Of a DNA stretch of 34,645 bases, positions 1 to 6,553 are shown piece by piece. Source of the stretch: a virus. Under the pieces are notes generated by a model, which worked only from the letters and a program-made list of their open reading frames with translations, made no database searches and had not been told where the DNA came from. The DNA is taken from positions 1 through 34,645 of IMG/VR virus record IMGVR_UViG_3300037540_000234. One strand, given 5' to 3'. A program made the translations under genes and the position numbers. Every line of letters begins with the position of its first letter. The first letter of the stretch is position 1.

Positions 1-2
1 AC

Positions 3-362
3 CGCGCCGGGCGACCTATGGCGCAATATGCAAGGCAAGCCGCTTTCGACACGACAATGAATTATCATAATGAAGTCAATCTACAAAAGGCGAATGACTT
101 AGGCTTCAATCATTACCTATATGTAGGGGACATAATAAAAACGACCCGGCCCTTTTGTGAAACGCGCGCGGGTGGAGTATATACGCGCGGTCAAATTACT
201 TCATGGAACCGTTTTAACTGGCAAGGTAAAAGCGGTCCCGCTATGACTAATAGGGGCGGGTATAACTGTAGACACCATTGGCGACCCGTAAAGCCCGAAT
301 GGATACCGGAAGGCCGAATAGAAGTACAAAGCTTTAATTTAGAAAATCAGCAAGGCACTTAA
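3..362 (+). CDS. Phage head morphogenesis protein (Mu gpF / SPP1 gp7-like), C-terminal part
   Basis: The reading frame is open to the left edge of the window, so this is the 3' end of a larger gene; the ATG at 18 is probably internal. The visible 119 residues carry the C-terminal signature of minor head proteins of the Mu F / SPP1 gp7 family: RPFCETRAG, then VYTRGQI, a Trp-rich stretch, and GGYNCRHHWRPV near the end. Proteins of this family are minor capsid components made just before the scaffold and capsid proteins and are thought to act at the portal vertex. The position fits, because scaffold and major capsid genes follow within 1.2 kb. The N-terminal part and the portal gene should lie upstream, outside the window. 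Confidence 0.8.
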   Translation, partial: RAGRPMAQYARQAAFDTTMNYHNEVNLQKANDLGFNHYLYVGDIIKTTRPFCETRAGGVYTRGQITSWNRFNWQGKSGPAMTNRGGYNCRHHWRPVKPEWIPEGRIEVQSFNLENQQGT

Positions 363-401
363 TTAACCATTATATTTCTACAACCATTAATAGGTTATTT
401 C

Positions 402-572
402 ATGGGCGAATGTATATTAGACATAATTCGAAAAGACATTAGGAAAAAAGAAGTAGGGACATTGACTATAATACAAACACCTACAAGCGACGATAATATA
501 TTCGGCGGCTTATGGGAAAACTGGCAAGAAAAAAAAGAAAACGAAAGGGGTAGCCAATGGGAAAAAAAATAA
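402..572 (+). CDS. Small hypothetical protein (56 aa)
   Basis: A 56-residue frame starting MGECILDIIRKD and ending in a charged, Lys/Glu-rich tail. A weak TAGG-type ribosome site lies about 7 bases before the ATG. The stop codon overlaps an in-frame ATG of the next gene as TAATG, and the next gene's favoured start lies inside this one. That layout suggests translational coupling and supports this being a real gene. No known domain is recognised. It sits between the head-morphogenesis gene and a basic small protein, so a head-related accessory role is possible but only inferred. Confidence 0.5.
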   Translation: MGECILDIIRKDIRKKEVGTLTIIQTPTSDDNIFGGLWENWQEKKENERGSQWEKK

Positions 573-778
573 TGTCTAATTTTCCGTTAGGGGTCAAACT
601 AATTCCTTCAAGAAGAGTTAGCTTTAAAAGAATGGCAATAGGCCGAAGTGGTTTTCCATTACACTTTAATGTAAGAAGCTGGAACGTAGCACGCTGGGCT
701 TACCGCCCGAACTCCTTTGTAAATGGGCGTCCGCGTACAGCAAGCGCAAACGCATTAAGTAGGTTTCCCGCGCGGTAG
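557..778 (+). CDS. Small basic hypothetical protein (73 aa)
   Basis: A 73-residue, strongly basic protein with many Arg and several aromatic residues (SWNVARWAYRP near the middle). The start at 557 has a good AAAGGGG ribosome site 6 bases upstream. The alternative ATG at 572 forms a TAATG with the preceding stop. No family is recognised. The basic charge and its place next to head genes would be compatible with a nucleic-acid-binding or head accessory protein, but nothing in the sequence proves this. Confidence 0.5.
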   Translation: MGKKIMSNFPLGVKLIPSRRVSFKRMAIGRSGFPLHFNVRSWNVARWAYRPNSFVNGRPRTASANALSRFPAR

Positions 779-793
779 GTTGCGTTGCTATCA

Positions 794-976
794 ATGCCTT
801 ATATTAAAATAGAGTTAACCATTTTTGAAAAAAGCTTTGCCGAACGTGACTATAGTAAAAGCTTTATAGTCAACGGTCTTAAAACACCTTTGATAAATAG
901 AACGCTTGCTAAGAAAACGCTTTTGACTTTACTTCATGCGTTAACGGATTACAACCGAAAAAAGAAAAATGTATAA
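794..976 (+). CDS. Small hypothetical protein (60-63 aa)
   Basis: A short frame with a Lys-rich C-terminus. Two starts are possible: a TTG at 785, close behind a GGTAGGT ribosome-like site, or the ATG at 794, which I prefer for its codon. The gene overlaps the start of the following peptidase gene by 8 bases (ATGTATAA), as the tightly packed genes here commonly do. No domain is recognised. There is no signal peptide or membrane segment. Function unknown. Confidence 0.5.
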   Translation: MPYIKIELTIFEKSFAERDYSKSFIVNGLKTPLINRTLAKKTLLTLLHALTDYNRKKKNV

Positions 977-1406
977 ACCTACTTACTTTAAAATCGAAGA
1001 GTTATTAGACCCTGTTACTTATACCGCCGCGCTTGCGGCGCTGGGTCCCGATAGAATTTTTATTTTATTCGACGACCGCGTTTTACTTACCGCCGATAAC
1101 ATTAGAAAACGTTTCGGGACTTGTGTAGTAAATACATGGTCATGGAATGGAAACAATCAATATAGAGGTTATCGCGCGCCCGATTGCAGTATAGGTGCTA
1201 CATATAGTCAACACCGTTTTGCGCGCGCGTTAGATATGGTCCCTATTAAAGTTACCGCCGAAGAGATAAGACAAGACATTATAGCAAAGCCCAACGGGGC
1301 AAACTATCAATACATAACGGCTATAGAACTTGATATATCATGGTTACACTTCGACGTTAGGAACCATAATAAAAATGACTTAGGTTTATTAACCTTTAAA
1401 CCATAA
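969..1406 (+). CDS. M15-family peptidase (peptidoglycan-cleaving, endolysin candidate)
   Basis: A 145-residue protein with the zinc-site pattern of the M15 D-Ala-D-Ala carboxypeptidase/endopeptidase family. SQHRFARALD at residues 80-89 corresponds to SxHxxGxAxD, giving His82 and Asp89, and WLHFD at 125-129 supplies the third ligand His127. The usual Gly of the first motif is Ala85 here. Known relatives cut peptide cross-links of peptidoglycan and serve phages as endolysins or virion-associated hydrolases. There is no signal peptide, so export would need a holin. The gene sits between head genes and the scaffold gene, far from the membrane-protein cassette at 21-23 kb, which leaves open whether it is the lysin or a head or entry enzyme. 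Confidence 0.75.
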   Translation: MYKPTYFKIEELLDPVTYTAALAALGPDRIFILFDDRVLLTADNIRKRFGTCVVNTWSWNGNNQYRGYRAPDCSIGATYSQHRFARALDMVPIKVTAEEIRQDIIAKPNGANYQYITAIELDISWLHFDVRNHNKNDLGLLTFKP

Positions 1407-1486
1407 GTTATAGGCAAAGGGGCTACGGACGTAGCAAATGACTTAACTATATAAACGACCCCGGACGGGGCAAGGAGGCGGACGCC

Positions 1487-2371
1487 ATGCCGAAAAAGTG
1501 GAAAATAAAAGTCAGTGACGACGAACATAAGACCCCCGTATTTGCGGACGGGAAGCCAGTTTACATTGACCCCGATGGAAAAGAGGTAGCGCTTGACCCT
1601 ATCTCCATGTATCAAAAAATAATTGATCTTGGAAAGGAAAGTAAGACACATAGGGAAGCAGGCGACGCGTTAAAGGAGTCATTCAAAATTTTCGAAGGCA
1701 TAGACGACTTAGGCGAATGGAAAACCAAAGCCGACGAATCTATAAAGACCGTCGAAAATTTTAATGAAAAGGATTGGCTTAAGGCCGACAAAGTAGAGAA
1801 GTTAAAAGCAGATATGAAGGACGCTTACGACGAACAAGTAGAAGGCGTCCGCAAGTCATTCGACGTAAAAGAACTTGACTACAAAACTATCATAGGCAAA
1901 AAGGATAATCAAATCAGAACGCTTATGGTTAGTAACAAATTTGCTACTTCTCCATTTTTTAGCGGTCCCGACCCGAAAACAAATCTACCGCCCGAAATAG
2001 CTGAAACGTATTTCGGGAAGTACTTTAAAGTCGAAGAGGACAAAAAAACTTTAAAGTTAAACTTGGTTGCCTATAACGAAAGCGGCGACCAAATACTTTC
2101 ACGCGAAAACCCCGGCGACATAGCAGGCTTTAACGAAGCTATGTCTTTTATATTTGACTTATACCCCGGCAAAGATCAATTACTACGCGGGGGTAAGCCG
2201 GGAAGTGGCGGTAGTGGCGGACACGGCGGGGACGGCGGCGCTGGCGACGATGATCTTGAAAAACTACAGAAGCAGTACGCCGAAGCGCAAAAAGAAGGTG
2301 ACTCTAAAGCTATGATAGTTTTAAAAAATCGTATCTTTAAAATTCAGCAAGATAGGAAAGCGGCGGCGTAA
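1487..2371 (+). CDS. Capsid scaffolding protein
   Basis: A 294-residue, highly charged, Lys/Glu/Asp-rich protein with long predicted helices at roughly residues 40-140. A Gly-rich hinge near residues 235-255 is followed by a short charged helix at the C-terminus. This composition and its place directly before the major capsid gene are typical of phage scaffold proteins of the DUF6651 type, which shape the procapsid and are then removed. A strong AAGGAGG ribosome site precedes the ATG. I infer the function from composition and gene order, since such proteins are poorly conserved. No protease motif is visible in it. Confidence 0.75.
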   Translation: MPKKWKIKVSDDEHKTPVFADGKPVYIDPDGKEVALDPISMYQKIIDLGKESKTHREAGDALKESFKIFEGIDDLGEWKTKADESIKTVENFNEKDWLKADKVEKLKADMKDAYDEQVEGVRKSFDVKELDYKTIIGKKDNQIRTLMVSNKFATSPFFSGPDPKTNLPPEIAETYFGKYFKVEEDKKTLKLNLVAYNESGDQILSRENPGDIAGFNEAMSFIFDLYPGKDQLLRGGKPGSGGSGGHGGDGGAGDDDLEKLQKQYAEAQKEGDSKAMIVLKNRIFKIQQDRKAAA

Positions 2372-2404
2372 GGCTTTGCAAATGACTACAGGAGGAATTT
2401 TAAA

Positions 2405-3364
2405 ATGCCTAATGTAAACTTAGCCGCGACAACTTGGAATTGCCCAAACTATACGGGTGAATTATTCCTTATTGGAGCAAATCAAACCCCGTTCCTTAAC
2501 ATGATTGGTGGATTGCAAGGGGGCAACATTCGAACCGTTGCCGACTTTCAATTCCCATTGGCGCAACCGTGGGCGCTGGAAGCCGCCGCACAACCCGCCG
2601 TAACTGAGCAAGCTTCCCTAACCGCGCCTACGCCGTGGACCTACGTTCGGGACCAAGACGTTAACACCGTGCAAATTTTTCATCGAAGTGTTACCGTTTC
2701 CTATGCGAAGCAAAGCGTAGTAGGTCAAGTACTGGTTGACCCGGCGGGTCATGTAGACATTACAAACCCGCAACCCGTCCAGAACGAACGCGACTTCCAG
2801 ATAAGCGCGCACATGAGACAAATTGCGGTCAACGTTGACTACACGTTCCTTAACGGAGCGTATCAAAAGGCGACGAACGCGACGACCGCCGCGAAGTCAC
2901 GCGGCATAATTCCAGCTTGCGCGACGAATACTTTAGCGGCAAGCGGCGCGGCTTTGTCTAAACCTTTGATTGATACCATTCTACGAACAATGGCAAGTAA
3001 TGGAAGCGAGTTTGTGAACCCGGTTATATTCGTTAACGCTTTCCAGAAGCAAAAAATTTCCGACATTTACGGCTATGCGCCGCAAGACCGGAATGTAGGC
3101 GGTTACAATATCAATCAGATTGAAACCGACTTTGCTATACTGGGTATCGTTTGGTCGCCGAATGTACCCGCCGCTACTTTACTTATCGCGGACCTTTCCG
3201 TTTGCTCCCCGGTCTTCTTGCCCGTCCCCGAAAAAGGGGTACTCTTCTACGAAGAGTTAAGTAAAACCGGCGCGGCTGAGAAGGGGCAAATCTACGGTCA
3301 AGTTGGGCTTGATTATGGTCCCGAAGAGTATCACGGAACCATAACCGGGTTAGCTACTTCCTAA
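2405..3364 (+). CDS. Major capsid protein (SU10/DUF5309-like HK97 fold)
   Basis: A 319-residue protein with features of the SU10-type major capsid family: an N-terminal TPFLNMIGGLQGG segment, then RTVADFQFPLAQP, a long basic and aromatic middle, a helix with QKQKISDIYG, and a C-terminal YGQVGLDYGPEEYHG stretch. It forms the icosahedral shell. An AGGAGG site 9 bases before the ATG is among the strongest in the window, in line with high expression. Scaffold lies upstream. Downstream a large inverted repeat (3366-3408) separates it from the following gene. Length fits the family, which is usually about 300-350 residues. Confidence 0.88.
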   Translation: MPNVNLAATTWNCPNYTGELFLIGANQTPFLNMIGGLQGGNIRTVADFQFPLAQPWALEAAAQPAVTEQASLTAPTPWTYVRDQDVNTVQIFHRSVTVSYAKQSVVGQVLVDPAGHVDITNPQPVQNERDFQISAHMRQIAVNVDYTFLNGAYQKATNATTAAKSRGIIPACATNTLAASGAALSKPLIDTILRTMASNGSEFVNPVIFVNAFQKQKISDIYGYAPQDRNVGGYNINQIETDFAILGIVWSPNVPAATLLIADLSVCSPVFLPVPEKGVLFYEELSKTGAAEKGQIYGQVGLDYGPEEYHGTITGLATS

Positions 3365-3365
3365 C

Positions 3366-3408
3366 TATTACTTGCTAACGGCTTGACTACATAAGCCGTA
3401 TAGTAATA
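3366..3408 (+). promoter_or_regulatory. Large stem-loop between capsid gene and next gene
   Basis: A two-part perfect inverted repeat. The outer arms are TATTACT (3366-3372) with AGTAATA (3402-3408). The inner arms are ACGGCTT (3378-3384) with AAGCCGT (3393-3399), around an 8-base loop. It begins one base after the capsid stop codon. No T-run follows, so it is not a standard intrinsic terminator. A transcript-stabilising or attenuating hairpin that sets capsid mRNA levels is more likely. Confidence 0.6.
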
Positions 3409-3435
3409 CAAATATATAAAAGGAGGTAATTAACC

Positions 3436-3609
3436 ATGAGTCAAGCAGATCGAGATAAAATGGAAAATGCTTTAGGGCAACCGCCCTACGTTCGTCGCTG
3501 GGCGAAGGACGTAAACGAAGCAATCGAAGAGGGTACGGGCTGGTCCACAACTACAACCACAACTGTTACCACGACGACAAGCACGGTTACAACTACTACA
3601 GTTCCTTAA
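3436..3609 (+). CDS. 57-aa protein: anchor motif plus threonine tract
   Basis: A short gene with a strong AAAAGGAGG ribosome site. The first 36 residues contain PPYVRRWAKDVNEAIEEGTG. The remainder, from about residue 37, is a Thr tract with a few Val and Ser, ending VP. The first part is clearly related to the N-terminus of the beta-propeller-like protein at 17637 (PYFRRWAKDVNEAIEEGTG), which continues with the same kind of tract. The nucleotide versions differ mainly at silent positions, which indicates protein-level conservation. Lying directly after the major capsid gene, it could be a capsid decoration or an anchor for Thr-rich material. That role is inferred. Confidence 0.8.
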   Translation: MSQADRDKMENALGQPPYVRRWAKDVNEAIEEGTGWSTTTTTTVTTTTSTVTTTTVP

Positions 3610-3653
3610 GTAGTTATTAGTAACTGCTTATTCGTCGAATGGAGGGTAGTTAA

Positions 3654-4019
3654 ATGGGTAAAAAACGAAGATTTTACCGGGCCTTATTGCCTACGGTCGT
3701 TTGGAATCCGAAGACCGACACCCCGTTAGCGGAGTTCGCAAACGGTCAATTCATAACGGACGACGACGAAGTATCAAAAGTACTTATAGGCATGGGTTAT
3801 CCAGAAGTGGCGCTTGACGCAAAGTACCCGCCTGAGATAATACCCGAACCAGTACCTATAGATACACCGGACGTTAATTTGAAAACTCTTCCTAAGACCG
3901 AACAGCAAGAAGCCGTTCGTGCTAAACGCCCGGCGGCTACGGGCTTAGAAGGAGATAAGTCAAAGACCGATAGCGAACCTTCGCCGACGAAGCGAGTTAT
4001 TAAGCGGAGGAAAAAGTAA
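3654..4019 (+). CDS. Conserved-looking small head-region protein (121 aa)
   Basis: A basic N-terminus (MGKKRRFYRALLP) leads into a compact domain with VVWNPKTDTPLAEFANG and DDDEVSKVLIGMGYPEV, residues 14-52. A Pro-rich, charged and probably disordered C-terminus follows and ends in RVIKRRKK. Small proteins of this form (a short beta domain describing a value and a limit, then a disordered tail) are often found just after phage capsid genes, but I cannot name a family. Its TAA is followed directly by the ATG of the next gene. A GGAGGGTAG ribosome site lies upstream. Likely a head accessory or connector-region protein. Confidence 0.65.
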   Translation: MGKKRRFYRALLPTVVWNPKTDTPLAEFANGQFITDDDEVSKVLIGMGYPEVALDAKYPPEIIPEPVPIDTPDVNLKTLPKTEQQEAVRAKRPAATGLEGDKSKTDSEPSPTKRVIKRRKK

Positions 4020-4517
4020 ATGGCGACAACGACAACCGTTACCACGACGACAACTACTACAGTTCCGCCGATGGAACGAACCTTCTATAGTACGGACGAA
4101 GACATAGAAAAAATTCGCCCGAACATTTTAGAATTAGGCGTAAGTGATTGGTTGACCCAGCATGAAGAGTCATTCGCTATAGTCAATCGCACGCTTATAG
4201 GTAAGTGGTATATTAATGTAGCTATTGAATATGGGCTTGACTATAGGGAAGTGGAGTTCGACCCAAACCTTGTAGACATTGACCAAGTAAGGCGGTTAGC
4301 TTCTTATAAAGCCCTTGAATTAATTTACCTATATCTAATGAAGGATAGCCCCGAAGCGGACGGGTTTGAACGCGAAATGTCTTTATTTCGCAATCGCTAT
4401 AACGACGAATTACTTGACTTGTTAGCCATTGGTATAAACTACGATTGGGACGAAGACGGTATAGTAGATGCAAGTGAAAAGTACGTACCGCAAATGCGCC
4501 GTCTTCATAGGGCGTAG
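4020..4517 (+). CDS. Head-tail connector (DUF1320/gp6-like adaptor) with N-terminal Thr tract
   Basis: Residues 3-15 are almost all Thr, ending VPP; the rest is an acidic, mainly helical protein of about 148 residues. STDEDIEKIRPNILELG resembles the start of DUF1320-type head-tail adaptors, and the helices with RRLASYKALELIYLYL and the Asp-rich DEDGIVDASE near the end also fit. Such proteins form the ring below the portal. The gene starts immediately after the preceding stop and precedes completion and terminator genes, as expected. It is the only protein here whose Thr tract sits at the extreme N-terminus. Functional call from order and general sequence character. Confidence 0.65.
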   Translation: MATTTTVTTTTTTTVPPMERTFYSTDEDIEKIRPNILELGVSDWLTQHEESFAIVNRTLIGKWYINVAIEYGLDYREVEFDPNLVDIDQVRRLASYKALELIYLYLMKDSPEADGFEREMSLFRNRYNDELLDLLAIGINYDWDEDGIVDASEKYVPQMRRLHRA

Positions 4518-4520
4518 CCA

Positions 4521-4994
4521 ATGCCAAGACAAGCGATAGAAATAACAGGGCTTCCAGCCCTTGTACGTCGTTTCGAAGTAATGGGCGAAGAGTTAATAAC
4601 TAATGAGTTATTAGACGAAATCGCTTTATATGTAATTGCTTCAATTCAAATCCGAACGCAAAAGGGCGAAGACGCTAACGGTAGTCCATTTACGCCTTAC
4701 ACCCCCGCCTATAGCGCGTTTAGGCAAAGACACGGACACCCGGTAAATAAAGTCAATTTAACATTTAGCGGGACTATGATTAATTCTATGACCTTCGATA
4801 CGAGTCAATCGGAAGTTGAAATATTTTTTGCAAATACAACCGACCCGAATAACGACACGCCGACGCCTTTAAAGGCTTTTGCTCTAAACGAAGACCGCCG
4901 CTTTTTTGCGGTTAGTACCGAAGAGCAAAACGAAATCGAAGACATGGTACGCGAACATTTGGCAGAGTTAGTCAGGGGGCAACGTGGCCGATAA
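4521..4994 (+). CDS. Tail completion / virion morphogenesis protein (Mu gpG / HK97 gp10-like)
   Basis: A 157-residue protein with a central pattern of the phage virion-morphogenesis family: IQIRTQKGEDANGSPFTPYT at about residues 43-62, AYSAFRQRHGHP, then LTFSGTMINSM at about 80-90. This is the 'tool-kit' region typical of neck proteins that join head and tail. The C-terminus is Arg-rich (ELVRGQRGR). It overlaps the following gene by 11 bases. Neighbours are the connector upstream and the tail terminator downstream, which agrees with this role. Confidence 0.75.
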   Translation: MPRQAIEITGLPALVRRFEVMGEELITNELLDEIALYVIASIQIRTQKGEDANGSPFTPYTPAYSAFRQRHGHPVNKVNLTFSGTMINSMTFDTSQSEVEIFFANTTDPNNDTPTPLKAFALNEDRRFFAVSTEEQNEIEDMVREHLAELVRGQRGR

Positions 4995-5445
4995 TAGCAT
5001 AAGAGAAAAGATAATTAAAGAAGTCATTTCAAGATTGAAGACGGTAGAAGTAATTAAAATGGTTAAGCGTGCAAAGCAAACGCGCGCAAGCCTACAGGAA
5101 TTTGCCTTACCACAATTCCCTATAGCCGCCGTGGTCGGCGGTCTACCGAAACCAGTGGAGAAAAAAAGCGGTCGGCGCGTAGCGGGAGTAGATTTAATTA
5201 CTTCCCTTTTACCAGTAGAGATATATATATATGATATGTATAATGTAATCGACGACGACTTAGACGAACGCGTTAGCTTCATAGCGGACGACCTATGGCG
5301 CGTCCTTTATGCCGAACCGACTTACAACGGTTTAGCTATAGAGACATTATTGACTATACAATATGACCCCGAATACTGGGACCCCTTCTTAGGTTTTAAC
5401 TTAACTGCAAACATTAAATACATTCATACAACGGAAGGAATATAA
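4984..5445 (+). CDS. Tail terminator protein (gpU / gp17-like)
   Basis: A 153-residue protein starting at GTG (4984) behind a CAGGGGGC ribosome site within the end of the previous gene. The N-terminal helix (REKIIKEVISRLKTVEVI) is followed by a beta-rich middle with LLPVEIYIYDMYN and a DDDLDERVSFIADDLWRVLY helix, then YDPEYWDPFLGFNLTANIKY. This alternating helix/strand layout is typical of tail terminators, which cap the tail tube and join it to the head. The place between the completion gene and the tube gene is the expected one. Confidence 0.7.
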   Translation: MADNSIREKIIKEVISRLKTVEVIKMVKRAKQTRASLQEFALPQFPIAAVVGGLPKPVEKKSGRRVAGVDLITSLLPVEIYIYDMYNVIDDDLDERVSFIADDLWRVLYAEPTYNGLAIETLLTIQYDPEYWDPFLGFNLTANIKYIHTTEGI

Positions 5446-5448
5446 AAT

Positions 5449-5997
5449 ATGCCATTACCGCATGACGTAGAAAATTATGCCATAGGCAAAGGTATTCTTT
5501 ACGTTGCCGAATGGTCGGGCGGCGCGCCGGGCGCTTATCGTGATATAGGTAATTGCCCCAGCTTTGAACTCGAACCGACCCTTGAACGCTTACCCCATTA
5601 TTCAAGCCGAACTGGTTTTCGGACGAAGGATAAAAACCCCGTTATCCAAACGGAGTATACTTTAACTTTCGACCTTGACGAAATCGCGGCGGAGAATTTG
5701 AAGATATTTATTTTGGGGGACATAGCAGGCAACGTCTTAACCGCTATGACTAACGTAACGCGCGAATACGCGTTAAAGTTTATTAGCGATAACCCAGCAG
5801 GCCAAAACCAAACGTGGGAATTTTGGAAATGTACGTTGACCCCTAACGGCGCTATGCAGTTAATCGGTGAAGATTGGATGATTATGTCATTCAGCGCCGA
5901 AGGGTTAGCCGACGTTGCGAACCACGCTTCAAGCCCATACTTCAACATTACCGAAGCGACGACGACAACGACGACTACTACAACGACGACACCCTAA
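5449..5997 (+). CDS. Major tail (tube) protein with C-terminal Thr tract
   Basis: A 182-residue protein. The segments NCPSFELEPTLERLPHYSS and TEYTLTFDLDEIAAENLKIF resemble siphophage tail-tube proteins, which stack in hexamers to form the tube. The last 14 residues are a run of Thr ending in Pro, absent from usual tube proteins. Since the tube protein is present in many copies, that tail would place a Thr brush along the whole tail surface if it is exposed. Downstream come the chaperone pair and tape measure, the standard order. The tract uses mixed Thr codons. Confidence 0.78.
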   Translation: MPLPHDVENYAIGKGILYVAEWSGGAPGAYRDIGNCPSFELEPTLERLPHYSSRTGFRTKDKNPVIQTEYTLTFDLDEIAAENLKIFILGDIAGNVLTAMTNVTREYALKFISDNPAGQNQTWEFWKCTLTPNGAMQLIGEDWMIMSFSAEGLADVANHASSPYFNITEATTTTTTTTTTTP

Positions 5998-6030
5998 GCT
6001 ATTAGTCACGCAATAAGGAGAAGAGTAATT

Positions 6031-6396
6031 ATGCGTTTAAAGAAGACCTTTGAAATAGAGGGCTATGCAAAGAAGTTCGAAGTTAAAGAACTTACCGTAA
6101 AGGAAATCATAGACCTTTCAAAAGACAAGGCTGTAGATAACTTAACCGTCGAAAGCCTAAAGGAACTATTCCAAACGCGTTTACTTCCGCTTTGTAGTAA
6201 TATCGAGTTAGACGATTTGTTAGAAATGGCTCCCAGTGAGTTAATGACTATATGGCAAAACTTCGAAGAGGTAAATAAAACTTTTTTCGAATTAGCCCGC
6301 AACGCGGGCGTCGGGGAGACATTAGCGGAACTAAAGAAGGCAATTATCGCGGACTTTTCAAGCTTTGCTGTACCCTTGTCGAAGCAGGCCACGTAA
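6031..6396 (+). CDS. Tail assembly chaperone, short form (lambda gpG-like)
   Basis: A 121-residue, acidic, helical protein (MRLKKTFEIEGYAKKFEVKELTV at the start) between the tube and tape-measure genes, the normal place for the tail chaperone that coats the tape measure during assembly. An AAGGAG site lies upstream. Within codons 84-86 is the slippery heptamer T TTT TTC (6282-6288), followed by a GC hairpin. Most ribosomes should stop at 6396 and give this short form, while a minority shift to -1 and make a longer product ending at 6551. The family is too divergent for a firm sequence match, so the call rests on position and frameshift architecture. Confidence 0.75.
   Translation: MRLKKTFEIEGYAKKFEVKELTVKEIIDLSKDKAVDNLTVESLKELFQTRLLPLCSNIELDDLLEMAPSELMTIWQNFEEVNKTFFELARNAGVGETLAELKKAIIADFSSFAVPLSKQAT
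6282..6309 (+). promoter_or_regulatory. Programmed -1 ribosomal frameshift signal
   Basis: Canonical X_XXY_YYZ heptamer T TTT TTC at 6282-6288, read in frame of the upstream gene. It is followed by a 6-base spacer and a perfect GC stem, GCCCGC (6295-6300) and GCGGGC (6304-6309) with an AAC loop. Slippage by -1 enters the frame that stays open to 6551. Confidence 0.75.
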
Positions 6397-6551
6397 ACGT
6401 ATTTGACTACGGGTATTCCTTTATGATCGACGCGCTTAACGAACACCAAAAGATAGCGTTCGAAAATGAAAAGCGAATTGCTATAGCTACACGCGTCGGT
6501 AGGTTTGCAGATAAAAAGGAATGGCGTAGATACTTGAAAAGAAAAGGGTAG
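6288..6551 (+). CDS. Tail assembly chaperone extension (lambda gpT-like, made by -1 frameshift)
   Basis: The -1 frame after the slippery site is open for 87 codons and ends 3 bases before the tape-measure ATG. Joined to the first 86 codons of the upstream gene it would give a fusion of about 173 residues. The part from about 6363 looks like coding sequence: CTLVEAGHVNVFDYGYSFM, then DALNEHQKIAFENEKR and a basic tail. The GH..V..YG-SF pattern is similar in kind to chaperone T segments of other siphophages. The first 25 or so codons after the shift are Arg/Gly-rich and look less constrained, as expected where two frames overlap. An independent start at ATG 6423 is a weaker alternative because no good ribosome site precedes it. 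Confidence 0.7.
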   Translation, partial: RISPQRGRRGDISGTKEGNYRGLFKLCCTLVEAGHVNVFDYGYSFMIDALNEHQKIAFENEKRIAIATRVGRFADKKEWRRYLKRKG

Positions 6552-6553
6552 CT

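Noticed and set aside
1450-1480. CCCC-GGAC-GGGG as a terminator before the scaffold gene
   Set aside because: The stem is only 4 bp and no T-run follows. The strong ribosome site of the next gene lies directly after it.
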